Source of the DNA: Chlorophyllum brunneum
Taxonomy: Eukaryota > Basidiomycota > Agaricomycetes > Agaricales > Agaricaceae
Direction: 5' to 3'
Assembly (NCBI GenBank): GCA_963576785.1
Contig: OY756142.1
Coordinates: 3,100,001 to 3,164,000, forward strand
DNA length: 64,000 bases
The position numbers were made by a program, and so were the translations under genes. Under the pieces are notes generated by a model. That model saw only the letters and a program-made list of their open reading frames with translations, ran no database searches and was not told where the DNA came from. Shown here in pieces: positions 1 to 10,784 of this stretch. Position 1 is the first letter of the stretch; the number at the start of each line of letters is the position of its first letter.

Positions 1-9
1 ACTGACAAC

Positions 10-408
10 TTAAGCTGCTAAGTTATAGGGACACGAACATGCTATGATTGCGGTGGCCCACGCGAGGGTGGATGCAAGGAGGACGCTAACAGGTACATAG
101 GTGTAGTATATGATATATCCTGCGCCAAAGGACGCGCCAATGGAGCAAACTGCACTTGTTTGGTGGCACTGAACTTCTTTAAGGTCTGCTCTTTGTAACA
201 TCTCCTTGTTAATCCTCGTATCCAAGGTTAATAACCCCACGAAGTGCATACGGGCGATGATGATGGACAACACCACAGGAGCGGCACAACCGCACCTCAG
301 GTGGGTAGCTATACCCCCCCCCAGGTAGATCTCCGACACACAAACGAACAGGTGAAACGGGACTCGTGACTTTTGTCCCCCCTTTTTTCTTGAAGGCGTG
401 TGGGTCAT
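10..408 (-). CDS. possible membrane-protein fragment, unrecognised
   Basis: This reverse-strand open frame of 132 codons has a hydrophobic C-terminal half with two or three candidate membrane segments (around VPVSVLLASTLAWATAIIA). The N-terminal 30 residues are basic and look like read-through of an upstream intron or UTR rather than protein. It could be the last exon of a membrane-protein gene, or chance. No family was recognised and no other exon could be joined to it. Confidence 0.2.
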   Translation of the reverse strand: MTHTPSRKKGGQKSRVPFHLFVCVSEIYLGGGIATHLRCGCAAPVVLSIIIARMHFVGLLTLDTRINKEMLQRADLKEVQCHQTSAVCSIGASFGAGYIIYYTYVPVSVLLASTLAWATAIIACSCPYNLAA

Positions 409-909
409 GAAGTAGCTGGGGGGCGGTTCTCAGTGGCTCACAGTGTCAGCGCTGAGGCTGCAGGAGGGGAATCTGATTCAGTAACAGGCTGTTATTCCAG
501 GCTTGTCAAGTAATACAGGAGCGGTACACGTGGTTCACCTGGCACTGGGAGCAATCGTAGGTCCACCCGTTTGCCAATCCAATCGAAACAAACGCAAGGC
601 CAAATCTAGCTCTGCTCCGGGTTATTAGCTGCCGTGACCTCCGTCCGGTCTACTTCGCTTTGGAAATGTCACTAGAGCGTCTAGACGGATCCCATTCTTA
701 CTCTTCCCATTCACTCTGTTAGAGTATGTGGCTGATCTGAATGCGACCCGAACCCAATACGACCTTCTTCCGCTTCCGGTAAAGTTGATGGACATGGAGG
801 CTACGGTCACCTTGGATTGCGCTAAATACAGGGGAGTGGAGTGCTGGATATATAACCCAAATCTTCAATGCGAGCAACGTGTTTCAGCCCCCCCACCTGT
901 CCCCCCAAA
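409..909. other. intergenic, no gene seen
   Basis: Region upstream of OMT1. The open frames are short, overlap on both strands and show no recognisable domain. It presumably holds the OMT1 promoter; a C-rich tract lies just before the OMT1 start. Confidence 0.5.
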
Positions 910-2735
910 ATGGATTCTACTGTCAGCACCAACGAGGATCTCAAAACACTCTTGGCTTTCGTAGTGGATGCAGCTCATACCGCTGAAAGATATCTCTCGC
1001 ACCCCAAAACTTCGACGCGGGGGCAGTCCGCTGATTCGGAATTCCGCTCGTCAATCTACATCATCGAGGCTGCCTGTGCTCAGCTATGCTCGCTTGTCGC
1101 GCGACCTAGCGATACCCTCGTTAATGTGAGCTTTGATCTTATTTCTCTTGCCGACTATCTAATATCCATTTTTGGGCAGAAATTCATGGCGGTTAGGACT
1201 CTGATGCGCCACAGTTAATGGATATTGATACAAGCTTCACAGTTCTTCGAGCCTGCGTGCATTCAGGTGGCTTTGTCAAACAAAATTCCAGATATCCTTC
1301 AAGAGAATCCTTCCGGTGTCCATATCTCGGAACTTGAGCGGCGTACAGGGGTCGGTAAAGAAAAGCTTGCTCGAATCTTACGCCTCCTCGCTACGAAGCA
1401 CGTCTTCCGAGAAGGTAGAGTCCCACTTGATGCCGGTCATCACTATCCTCATTCCCACTAGTTAAGGCCGACACCTTCGCCAACAACCACTTAAGCAGCC
1501 AACTCGTATCCACTAATCCTTTGTCCAGCTTTGGTCTCCATATGTGAGTTGAAATGTATGTTATATGGTGAAAATCTGATAGCCCGATGCAGAACGGACG
1601 AATGTTTCAAAGCAACATCAGTCCTTAGCGACACACTTAACAATCCTGCTTTGACCGCTTCCGCTTCACCTCGCGACTCCGCTTTTTCTCAGTATTTTGG
1701 CGTCAATGGCACTCTTTTCGATTACCTTGCCGGGGTACATGAGTTCTGGCTCTCTCGATCTTACATTCTCATCTCACTGCCATTCTTCTAGTCCGGCCCC
1801 GAACAAACTAAACGCGCAGCCCGTTTCGGTCCTAGTATGATTGGGTGGGGCAATGCAATTGAAGCTGATGCAGTAGTCCATGGTGTGTTCCTCGGTTATT
1901 GACAACTCCTCGTTCACCGTTTTACTCCGGCGTCATCGCCACAGATTTCCCGTGGAATAAACTCAGAAAGGGCACCGTCGTATGCGATGTCGGCGGCGGT
2001 GTTGGCAATATCTCCATTCAGCTTGCGAAGCGCTATCCGGCATTGCGCCTTGTTCTCCAGGATCTTCCAGAACAACTTGATGTAGCAGAGAAGAAAATCT
2101 GGCCCGAGCGCTGTCCTGAGGCGATATCAGATAGGAGGATCAATTTCATGCCGCTTGATTTCTTCAAGGGTTCGCCAAAGCGTGGCTGTGATATTTATTT
2201 TGTAAGTTCTTTAAATAGTTCCGGTGCTCCACGAAGAACGCTAATTCCAATGACAGGTGAAGAATGTCTTGTGGGTACTATTTTAGGTTAGCTTGATCGA
2301 TGACTGACTGGTGCTGTTCGACAGACATGATTGGAGTGACGAAGACTGTGTCAAGATCCTAAAGAGTATCAAAGCTGCTATGAGTGCAAAGAGCCGAGTT
2401 CTCATCCGTGAGTCTTAACCACCATTCTGCTCTAGTATTTCATTCAAAAGGACATAGATGAATTCATCGTTCGCCCGGCTTATCGAGTACCGGAATCGGA
2501 AGCCAAGTTCACTCAAGCGCCGGAACCGCTACTGCCCAATTATGGAGAAGGACGCATCCGACAGTATACAATGGACATCAACATGATGACGCTTCTAAAT
2601 AGTCGGGAGCGAACACTGGAGGATTTCATCCACCTTGGAAATGCAGCAGGATTACGATTCGTAAAGCTCTGGGAGACAGGAGAGACGGGCCTGGTTGAAC
2701 TTGCACTACAGGACGGGAACGTTATGTCCGTGTGA
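910..2735 (+). CDS. O-methyltransferase, Methyltransf_2 family (OMT1)
   Basis: A class II, metal-independent, SAM-dependent O-methyltransferase that would methylate a hydroxyl of a small aromatic metabolite in the cytosol. The start MDSTVSTNEDL matches the start position of its paralogs further right. A winged-helix dimerisation region follows (IPDILQENPSGVHISELERR), then the SAM-binding loop VCDVGGGVGNISIQLAKRYP, then the catalytic His in HDWSDEDC, then the C-terminal substrate region PLLPNYGEGRIRQY. The gene has at least nine exons, including a 12-nt micro-exon (1180-1191, KFMA) and a 14-nt micro-exon (2257-2270) that supplies VKNVL just before the catalytic His. One join, between the exon from 1462 and the exon near 1620, only stays in frame with a weak GTCTCC donor, so this spot is either a poor splice site or a lesion. 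The specific substrate is unknown. Confidence 0.82.
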
Positions 2736-2853
2736 TCATTGCATTTGTGAGGATTGATCGAGTACACACCGGTAATACAGTATAACGTTGTGTCCTGTGC
2801 CCCGGGTAACAATAAAATATCGGAAATAATTCACCAATATATATCAAGTCTAA

Positions 2854-4767
2854 CTATGAAGACTTCGAAGTAGACTCCATCCCCTGTTCATCCCCTGATT
2901 TTGGAGACGAAGGCAGAGTGAATGGCTCTGTGATCATCGAATACGCAACGACCTGGTCCCGCTCCACATTTGTCAAAGTTCCTCCGTTCGGTGTTCCAAC
3001 CACAATATGCCTCCTGGCCTTTTTCAGTGTGATCACGGGCGGATTCTTGAGATAGCCTATACGTCGACATGAATTATCACTAACGTGCGTTGTCGCGCAT
3101 GCAGCAGCAAGGAAGGAGTGCTTATAGTAACTCGTCGAATTTCCTGCCATCAAGAGCCACGCAAACGCAGCTAACACCGCAGGAATCCCTAGAAGAATTA
3201 TTTGGAGGTAAGAGATGGCAGCGACCCGTTCCTGCCATGCCACCTGGGTGACGTCGCCGTTGCCCCCAAGGATAAAGGCACGCGAAGCCATGATTTCATC
3301 CAGGTATGCCCCATTCCCGAGTAGCCATGACTGGCCTTGGATGTCGAACGCGTTATCGCTTGTGTTCGTGTCCCCTCTTCCCAGGACGTCGGGTAGGATG
3401 ACGATCGTGGAGGAGTCGATCTGGCCTTTGAATGAATCTGTTGTCGTTGGGCCCGAAGCCGGAGCATGCTGAGCGCAAGTGGTATCGCGCACGCGACCTC
3501 CAGTGGCAATATTTGCGAAAGAGCCAGAACAGGGAGCGAATGGTTGTATTGTGGTCGAAGAGGAAAGAGTTTCGGACCGAAGTAGGGTGATGTTTGATGA
3601 GCTGAAGCGTAAAGCGGAAAATTGTCGATCGGAAAGGTTGACCGGATTCACGACGTTGAGAAGCTCAATCACGGATGCGCGTATAGCAAAAGGTTGAGGT
3701 TCTTGGACCGCCCGACCCATCGATAAACTATCTCCTCGTGTTTGCGCGAGCACGACTTCGTCCGCTAAACCTTGTATCTCGGGGTTTACCACCTGATCTA
3801 GGTCATTATTCCACGTTCGTTGGATTAACCCGAGTATCTCATCGTCCTGGAACGGAATGGTAGTTGAAGTTTGCATCGTAACCTTCCACGCCGTCGCTAA
3901 CAAAGTGTGCCGCCGCTGACCTTTAGTCAGAGTGAAAACTTGCTTCATGACAGCGGAGGATCCATTGCGTCCGAGTGAGTACCATAAATTTTCTTTGGGT
4001 AAAGGGCTGAGAACGTCGGGTTGGGATGTGGTTGTGTCCCACCATACACGGGGTTCTCCGAGGCCGCGTGTGTAGAGGTTAATGGCACTCATGTTGTTCA
4101 AATGACATGACCATTTTTGCTGCGTGTCTGTGGAATTCGGGGCGCAGGATGGTCCGTTGGGGATATCCGGCCAGCCGAGGCTAAGGCCAATTGACCAACC
4201 CTCGTTGTCTAACCATATCCGTGGTTGGTTGCTGGAGGATAGTTGTTGTAGGGAAGGGACGACCTCTTGTGAAATGGGAAGGTGTGTTCCTACGAGGGTG
4301 ACGTTCGACGTATATAGGTCGGCCGAAACCGAACGTTCGAGGTTGATTTTATTTCCCTCGCCTGGGATAGTCACGATATAAGGAGCATCGTGGAGGATCT
4401 GATTTGAAAATGACGGTGCGGGGATCAAGGTGGGCTTGATAATGTAACCTGGTGCGTCAAGCATCCAGAGGCATGTGTCGTAAAATCCCGCGGCCGGGAA
4501 CAGGACAAGGAACACAAGAACAATCCAGGAATGTCGCTGGATCCCCTGCGACGATATATAATAGAGCTTCTGAATAAAATCTTCCATGAGCATGAGGAAT
4601 GACGTGTAAGCTGTGAGACGGTATGCAATGTACGAGAGGAGTTTAAAGATGGTGTACTGGAGAAGAATGGACGAAACGCGAAATATGACGTTCTTGGCCG
4701 CGTTATGTCCTACAGCAAAGGTGGATGCGAGAAGAAAATTGGAAATCCATCCGATGGGTGGAATCAT
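2854..4767 (-). CDS. 637-residue membrane protein, unknown family
   Basis: A single open frame of 637 codons, long for this intron-rich region. N-terminal membrane segments occur near residues 5-60, and another near residue 85 (WIVLVFLVLFPAAGF). A large extracytoplasmic-looking domain with many N-x-S/T sites follows (for example NVTL, NGSS, NITL, NTSD). A late membrane segment (IILLGIPAVLAAFAWLLMAG, about residue 525) leads to a short polar C-terminal tail. The layout suggests a plasma-membrane or secretory-pathway protein with a glycosylated loop. A 60-codon frame just upstream (4764-4946 -), also hydrophobic, may be a first exon joined by a short intron. The gene is convergent with OMT1, ending 118 bp from it. 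No function was recognised. Confidence 0.75.
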   Translation of the reverse strand: MIPPIGWISNFLLASTFAVGHNAAKNVIFRVSSILLQYTIFKLLSYIAYRLTAYTSFLMLMEDFIQKLYYISSQGIQRHSWIVLVFLVLFPAAGFYDTCLWMLDAPGYIIKPTLIPAPSFSNQILHDAPYIVTIPGEGNKINLERSVSADLYTSNVTLVGTHLPISQEVVPSLQQLSSSNQPRIWLDNEGWSIGLSLGWPDIPNGPSCAPNSTDTQQKWSCHLNNMSAINLYTRGLGEPRVWWDTTTSQPDVLSPLPKENLWYSLGRNGSSAVMKQVFTLTKGQRRHTLLATAWKVTMQTSTTIPFQDDEILGLIQRTWNNDLDQVVNPEIQGLADEVVLAQTRGDSLSMGRAVQEPQPFAIRASVIELLNVVNPVNLSDRQFSALRFSSSNITLLRSETLSSSTTIQPFAPCSGSFANIATGGRVRDTTCAQHAPASGPTTTDSFKGQIDSSTIVILPDVLGRGDTNTSDNAFDIQGQSWLLGNGAYLDEIMASRAFILGGNGDVTQVAWQERVAAISYLQIILLGIPAVLAAFAWLLMAGNSTSYYKHSFLAAACATTHVSDNSCRRIGYLKNPPVITLKKARRHIVVGTPNGGTLTNVERDQVVAYSMITEPFTLPSSPKSGDEQGMESTSKSS

Positions 4768-5108
4768 AGTGTCAGTATGCCAGCATAGAAAGCACAGGCG
4801 GAGTCGAAGGGGAGAACGGGATTGTTGGTCGTGGCAAGCATAAAAAGACAGCGGACATTGCCCTGGGATGAGAAGACACGAGGCAAATGCGCGAAGTCAA
4901 TGTGTGACGTTCTGATGGCTGCCATCAATGGTTCATGGTCAATCATATTGGGTCTGTTGGGGGCGTACCTCGCCTTTAAGCGGCGTGTTTAGCCCGACAT
5001 TTCAATGACATGCTCTAAAAGATCTACCCGTTATCGGTCATTGTCGGGTCACATGTGTATAAGATCAGAATAGACAATTCAGCGTTCACGACTGTAATTA
5101 TCTCACGA
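4768..5108. other. upstream region of the 637-residue protein
   Basis: Holds a possible first exon on the reverse strand (4764-4946, start MIDHEPLMAAI, containing the hydrophobic stretch LFMLATTNNPVLPF) in a different frame from the main exon. The rest separates this gene from the 3' end of OMT2 and shows nothing else. Confidence 0.35.
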
Positions 5109-6988
5109 TCATGCAGGTTCAGCGATAACGAAACCAAAGTTCGAGTTGGCTGCGAATCTAACTTCTATGACGTGCCACCGAGCTTCTTCTACCACATGGA
5201 TGTGTTGCGGAAGAGTTCTTTCCTTCCCGTTCAGGAGAAGTTGCATCTGGCACTCTAATTCAAATATTTTAATGCCAAGGGTGAGGGAAAGGACCCACTG
5301 CTATATCCATGTAATAGGTATTAGCACTTGCTTTGCCCAGGTTGGGTAACAAGGGTGCAGGAGGATCGACCGTGATTGGATCAGATCGGATCAGATGCGA
5401 TTGAGTCAACGTGGCACGGGAAGCGAACGGTGTGATATGGTCAGCTATAATCAGACGACTTTGGGGAGATGCCGCTTTGCGAAGATGTTTGAGAATTTGG
5501 ATGACATGATTATCATCCCAGTCGTGAAAGACCGCGCGGGCAAAATAGACCTGTGCACCAAGGACAGGTTGTACCTGGAAGAAATCATGGACTGATGGTA
5601 CAAGGGTGAGAAGTGTAGAAGTGTAGCGACATTTTCTAAAGAAACTGTTCTTACCTGCAAAAGAAACGCGCCCTCCCACCAAAGCTTCATTGCAGTTGTC
5701 CTTCCAGTACTGACCAATTTGTTAGCGAGACTTCGGCTGAACCGAGGGGATTTTACCTCCAACGCTTCCTGAACGACCGCTTCTCGATCTTGAATAAGAA
5801 TCTTCAGATGAGGAAAAGCTTTAGTCAATACAAAGGCCGGTCTTCCAGTGCCTCCGCCTACGTCTACGACAAGACTATGAGTTGGAAGTGAATCCCAGTC
5901 AAAACCTGTGGTGCGTCAATTAATAATAGATAGAATTATGAGTTGAACACTCACCATGGAGGAGTGTTTCGGGAGTGTCCCATCGAACAGTAGCCCTTAT
6001 ACAAGCATTGTGCCGGGTGAAGTGATATTTATGTCCTGGGTCGTGCATCCAGGAAAAGAGATTTCTGTCGGTATCATATGCTTTTTGGAATGGCATTCGT
6101 CCCGAACTAGTTGATTCTTGTTTCGCTCTAACGTCCTCAAGATGGTACAGCGACGCCCTCCTTACATCATCGGCACTGATCAGTGATCCGTCCTACGTCG
6201 TCAGCGGATCTGCCCCGGAATACAAAAATACATCAGGACCCACAAATGACCCACGTAGCCGGAGATATCACTAGTTTTGGTATGTGTGTTGAATTTATTC
6301 AGCTGGCTGAATGGGTTGAGTCAACTATGTGATGCGTTTTCAGAAAGCAAACTGACTCCTCTTGCAGCCGCTCATGTGATATGCCTGTATCCAGTAGAGA
6401 AGAGATACGGTTGTGAGCGAAGACGTTTGGATGTACTTCGCTAAAGATATGGTGGGTGGCGAGGATCCTTAGACACCGGCCTACGAAAGTAAACGGATTG
6501 AACATAATTTCTTTGCCCCTCTCTCTTGGGCTTGGGAAGTAAACGAACCGAGTTTTTCAGGATCAGCCTGACATTTCGTAGCAACCCTCGCCAAATCAGC
6601 TCCCTCCGACCCATAAGTTCGAAGTATTTCGGCAATATTAAGTTCGTTCGCAGTATTGAGCGCAGCTGTCAGAAGAGACTTGTTGGATGGTCAGAAAGGG
6701 GTCGACCAACGAATAAGGGAAAGCTCTCACAGCACAGGCTACGTCAACCAAGGATAGAAATGGTTCTCTGACAACATTTATGAGCTGATAGGCTGCTGCA
6801 ATGACAAGGTTAGATAGTCTTTGAACTTCCAGGTCCTTGTGCGGTTCCCATTGGTTGTGAGTAGGATCAATCGGCACATGCAGGGAAGGCCATGATCCGT
6901 TCGGAGAATCCCGATCAGCGATAGTTTCTAGTCTGTCAAGCGAGTCATTGAGAATGTCACGGAGCTGCTGCAATTCTTGTGATTCCAT
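5109..6988 (-). CDS. O-methyltransferase, second lineage (OMT2)
   Basis: Another class II SAM-dependent O-methyltransferase. Exon 1 (6731-6988) starts MESQELQQLRDILNDSLDRL. Later exons encode the winged-helix part (AALNTANELNIAEILRTYG and LRILATHHIFSEV), the SAM loop VVDVGGGTGRPAFVLTKAFP, and an uninterrupted stretch through the catalytic His (FARAVFHDWDDNHVIQIL). The C-terminus runs LLPNLGKASANTYYMDIA, then MQLLLNGKERTL, and ends FVIAEPA. The last exon uses an acceptor CAG just before ATGCAACTT. OMT2 has neither the 12-nt nor the 14-nt micro-exon of OMT1/3/4/5, so it belongs to a separate OMT branch. All joins keep frame and the key residues are present, so it is probably functional. Substrate unknown. 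Confidence 0.83.
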
Positions 6989-8070
6989 GCTCTACATATA
7001 ATCAAGGAGAGCGGGAAAGTAAACAGGAGGCAAGTTACATTTCACTTTGACTGCGTAGCTCTGATTTTATAGTGAACTTGGTCCCAAAGGGGAGTTTGCT
7101 TACCTTTCATGAAGCATCTTCACGGAGTGGATACTATATCAGTCAAAACGCCTATGCAGGTTACGCTCAACCTGTCATAGTCCAGCCTTCCAGCCGTCAT
7201 AACGAGCCTGCTGGGCATTGTCTCCTTGTGAGTGGGACGCTAGGTTAAAGCTCGGCGCTCAGCTGGTAGTACTGCTACACAAGGAGAATTATTGATTGAC
7301 AAGTACATTCCCCGGTAATCAGCTCATAAGACTGTGGCTCTCGGACCAGTCGTGCTCAGTTCGGTGGCCGCATGTGGCTATCAGATGTGTGCTAAAGCGA
7401 CTCTAGTCTTTGATATCCCATCAGGTTTAGGCTCGCTAGAAGTTTACGAAGCAAGTTAGTCAGTCTCATCCATTGCACTGAAGCTTTCATTAATACTGAT
7501 GAGGGAATATATGGGAGAAGGCATCATTCATTTCCATTTCTTCTACCTAATCCGAGGAGAGTTGCATAGGACTGTTTTCGTAAAGCATGCTTCGGCACTA
7601 CGGTTCCCTGAGATGCTCCATTGATACGAGCTTGATCCGGTCAATAATGACGTCCAGATCCGGCCCGCTCGGGATGGTTTATCGTGGGTCTTTATAGGTA
7701 CTTATACATTGAAGGCGTGGGCGGCCGGGTGGAATGGATAAAATACAAGTATATCGCGTTACTCTGGGCAGTGCGGGGTTAATGTGAGGAGAAATGTAAT
7801 CATACCAAACGGATCGTTCCCCGCGCGGTGAATTCAATTTTGAGGATTGAAAGCCCCTCCCTTGGATAGATAGGTCGGATTTGTGGTGGCCACCATTTCA
7901 CAGTCGTTGTTTAGAATCTAGTCCTCTGCTGGCGAGGCTCAAGAAGGTTCATGCGGTCAGTTGGAGCGACTTGCTGATACGAAGGTCCAGATCCACACTT
8001 TTACGTGATAACGTTGTTCGCATTTCTCAGGGTCTCAATTAGCTCTTGTCACCCTCATTCCACCACCCCC
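6989..8070. other. divergent intergenic region, no gene seen
   Basis: About 1.1 kb between the divergent starts of OMT2 (-) and the gene at 8071 (+). No open frame with recognisable protein was seen on either strand. It probably carries both promoters, but no convincing TATA box was picked out. Confidence 0.5.
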
Positions 8071-10403
8071 ATGGCCTCGAGCAAACTGTAAGGTCTCTGC
8101 GTTTCTGTCAACATACTCTGACAAGACTTGCATAGTTTTATAGACATATACCGCAAACTGCCTCCAGAGTCCCAGCAGGCCTTTGTTGAGCAGCAACTTG
8201 CCCCACTTGTGGACACAACTTCGTCCCGGAAACGCGACAGGATCATCAGAGCCGTCAAACGCTCCCAGGCTCGATACGATGGTATTCCGGAACTGGATCT
8301 GAAAGGGAAGAAACGTGAAATGCAAACTCTATTCATGATGCTCTCGAAGGACGATAAGGTCGCGTTTACCCGAGACTGGAGCAACCGCGACGAGATTTTG
8401 CAAGAGGCTGTCCTCAGTATCTCGACGTGGATGAGCAGGATATGGAGCATGGTGTATGAGCACAGGGCGAACTTTGAACAAGCCCACGAATGCCTGCTTT
8501 TCGCGTTGAAAGGTTTGACGATACTTGAGGAATCGCTTGGCGTCGCAGAGTAAGTTTTCCTTCCAGATAATGTATCGCCGCTGATCCAGGAATTATCAGC
8601 TGCAAGTGTTCATTCCATAACATACATGTCACAGTTCTTCTCAAAGATAGGAAGCAACAAACCGTGAAATACTTTTCTTTCACTGGCCCTCGCAATCTCG
8701 ACCAAGTCTGTCTGTGGATCTGGCGTGATCTTTTCTTGTGCATGCTGATTAGAGACAAGCGCACAAAGAGTGACTTACGAAGGATGCTGGGGGATATTGA
8801 AGAACTTTTGGGTTGGCGGGGCGTGGAGCAATTATTATACGGTGGTAAACGAAGTGAGGATTTGGCTTTGATTTCTATTTTTGTTAACGGGGCTTAGGAT
8901 CGACCTCTGATGAGGATGACGATGGTTTTTACGATGAGGACGAAGATGAGGCGTACACCGACGATGAAGAAGCTGTCCTGCACGACTATCAGGATGCTGG
9001 TACGGACGATGAGTACAACCTAGATAGCGATGGAGCAGAACGGTGCTGTTGCCGCCTCCATGCTAAGTATTGGCCCGACCGGGTGAACGAGGAGCGAATC
9101 ACACTTCGAGACATCGTCAAATCATACCTTGTGGATATCTTCCGCGATACCCCCGATGCTGATCTCTTCGCTGCCATCGGTGCAATCAGCCAAGACTCCA
9201 CTTCTCGCACGGTCAACCAGCTACTCGAAATACTCTCTGACGCTGCGGGAGATAGTGTGGACTCGCTCAGGGCGGCCCTCACTGTTCACACAAACCTCCA
9301 CCATCCCTCAAAGATTATCGATCTTCTGGCCGCTTATCGTCACTACTTGCGCCCCAGCGATTGTTCCACTCTCTTGGGAGCCATCACTGTCCTTGCCGAA
9401 TCCTCGTATTTTTTGCAGGCATTCTCATATCTTAAAGCGGAATTGCTAGATTCTGTACAACATATCTATGCAGCTGTTCGCTCGGTATTCTCCCATTATG
9501 CAGAGGAAGTGAACAAAGCAGACTTAGCCGAAATCCTCAAGCTTCCGGCGGGCTCCGCGAGGGCTACCCGAATTGAGAGATGGGTTGACCGTTCAATGTC
9601 TTCCACCGCCCCGGACCCTGCAGGTCCTATGGCCTTTGCGGCAATGATGATGGGGCTCCCTCTCGGATCTACATCTTCTTCAATCGATGAAACGAATCTC
9701 CTGGCTTATGTTGATTTCAACAAGCCGGATCCGGACCTTGAGGACCTTCGAGAAGAATTCAAGCCACAGCTGAAAGTCCACTTCGAGACGTGGAGGCTTT
9801 GCGCTCAGAATATGCCCAAAGATTGTTCCAGAATTTTGCGCGAGGCTTATACGAAGGTTATTGAACTCATGCCATTTTTCAAAGCGGCAGATGTTGTCAC
9901 GGAGATGACCAATCGGTTAGTTTATCCTTCTGGTTCGGCGTGTTGGTTTTGCTCAAGGTCGATATCATAGTATCGATCGATCTAGCAAAAGCCACGTCTC
10001 GGAAGCCATGCTTGCTGTCCTGGACTTCTGTAAAGCCCACCGCAAAAGGCTGCATGTCCACCCTGCGGACCGTCGCCGCACTCAAAAGAAGGCTGCTGCT
10101 AATATCTTCCCCCCACAGTCGTCTACCTCCGCCACTGGGAGCAATCCTGTTCCACCTCCTACCTCTCCCCTTGCTTCTGCTTCTACTTCCGCCCCTGCCT
10201 CTGCCCCTGCCCCAGGTCCAATTTTCCATTTCTTTGGTGGTCATCTACACGCCCCAGGCGCGGATTTGGCCAATCCCATCTTCAACAACCATGGACCTAA
10301 TCCCGCAGCGACAGGAAACACCAATGCGCCACCCAACCCTGGTGGTGGGGTGCCTATCATTACGACACCGTTGCCCCCGCCACCAGAGTGTAATCACCAG
10401 TAG
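8071..10403 (+). CDS. conserved hypothetical protein with acidic tract
   Basis: Five exons. Exon 1 is only MASSKL (split codon at the end), joined to FIDIYRKLPPESQQAF. A helix-rich N-terminal domain is followed by an acidic linker (STSDEDDDGFYDEDEDEAY, near 8900-8990) and a Cys cluster (ERCCCRLHAKYWPDR). A second helical domain contains LPSDC-like and LLAAYRHYLRPSDCSTLLG helices, and the C-terminal tail is rich in Pro, Ala and Ser (PLASASTSAPASAPAPG). Total length is roughly 640 residues. The start is chosen at the first ATG that gives an open exon spliced at GTAAGG. The intron before the acidic linker is about 44 nt. The helices could mediate protein contacts, but no known domain is recognised and no function is assigned. 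Confidence 0.78.
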
Positions 10404-10784
10404 ACTGAGCTCTTCATTTCCTGTCTACGCCACTCGCGTACCACATTCCTTCTCTTCCACGTCGTTCTACCTGCTGCTTCATAATCGTTCATGCTGCCCC
10501 GTACACTACTTTTCCTCATAATCTAGAATCATCCATGCACGTCGCACGTCTTGATAGCTTCATTTTGTCTGCTTTCACATCCACTATACTTACTGCAAAT
10601 GCGATCCTTTGAGTTTTGGTCATCCATTTCATTGTAAGGTTCTGTCACACGTGATTCTGGCCTAATTATAACAACTTGGATTGCATTGATGGATGACAGA
10701 TGTCGAGATATCACATTGACGCATAGAAAAGGGTGAGCTTTGTGATCTTTCTCCCTCTACACTACTTACTTCTCTTCGGGTACT
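10404..10784. other. intergenic, no gene seen
   Basis: A 3' region of the preceding gene and the promoter of the epoxide hydrolase. Only short overlapping frames without recognisable protein. Confidence 0.5.
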
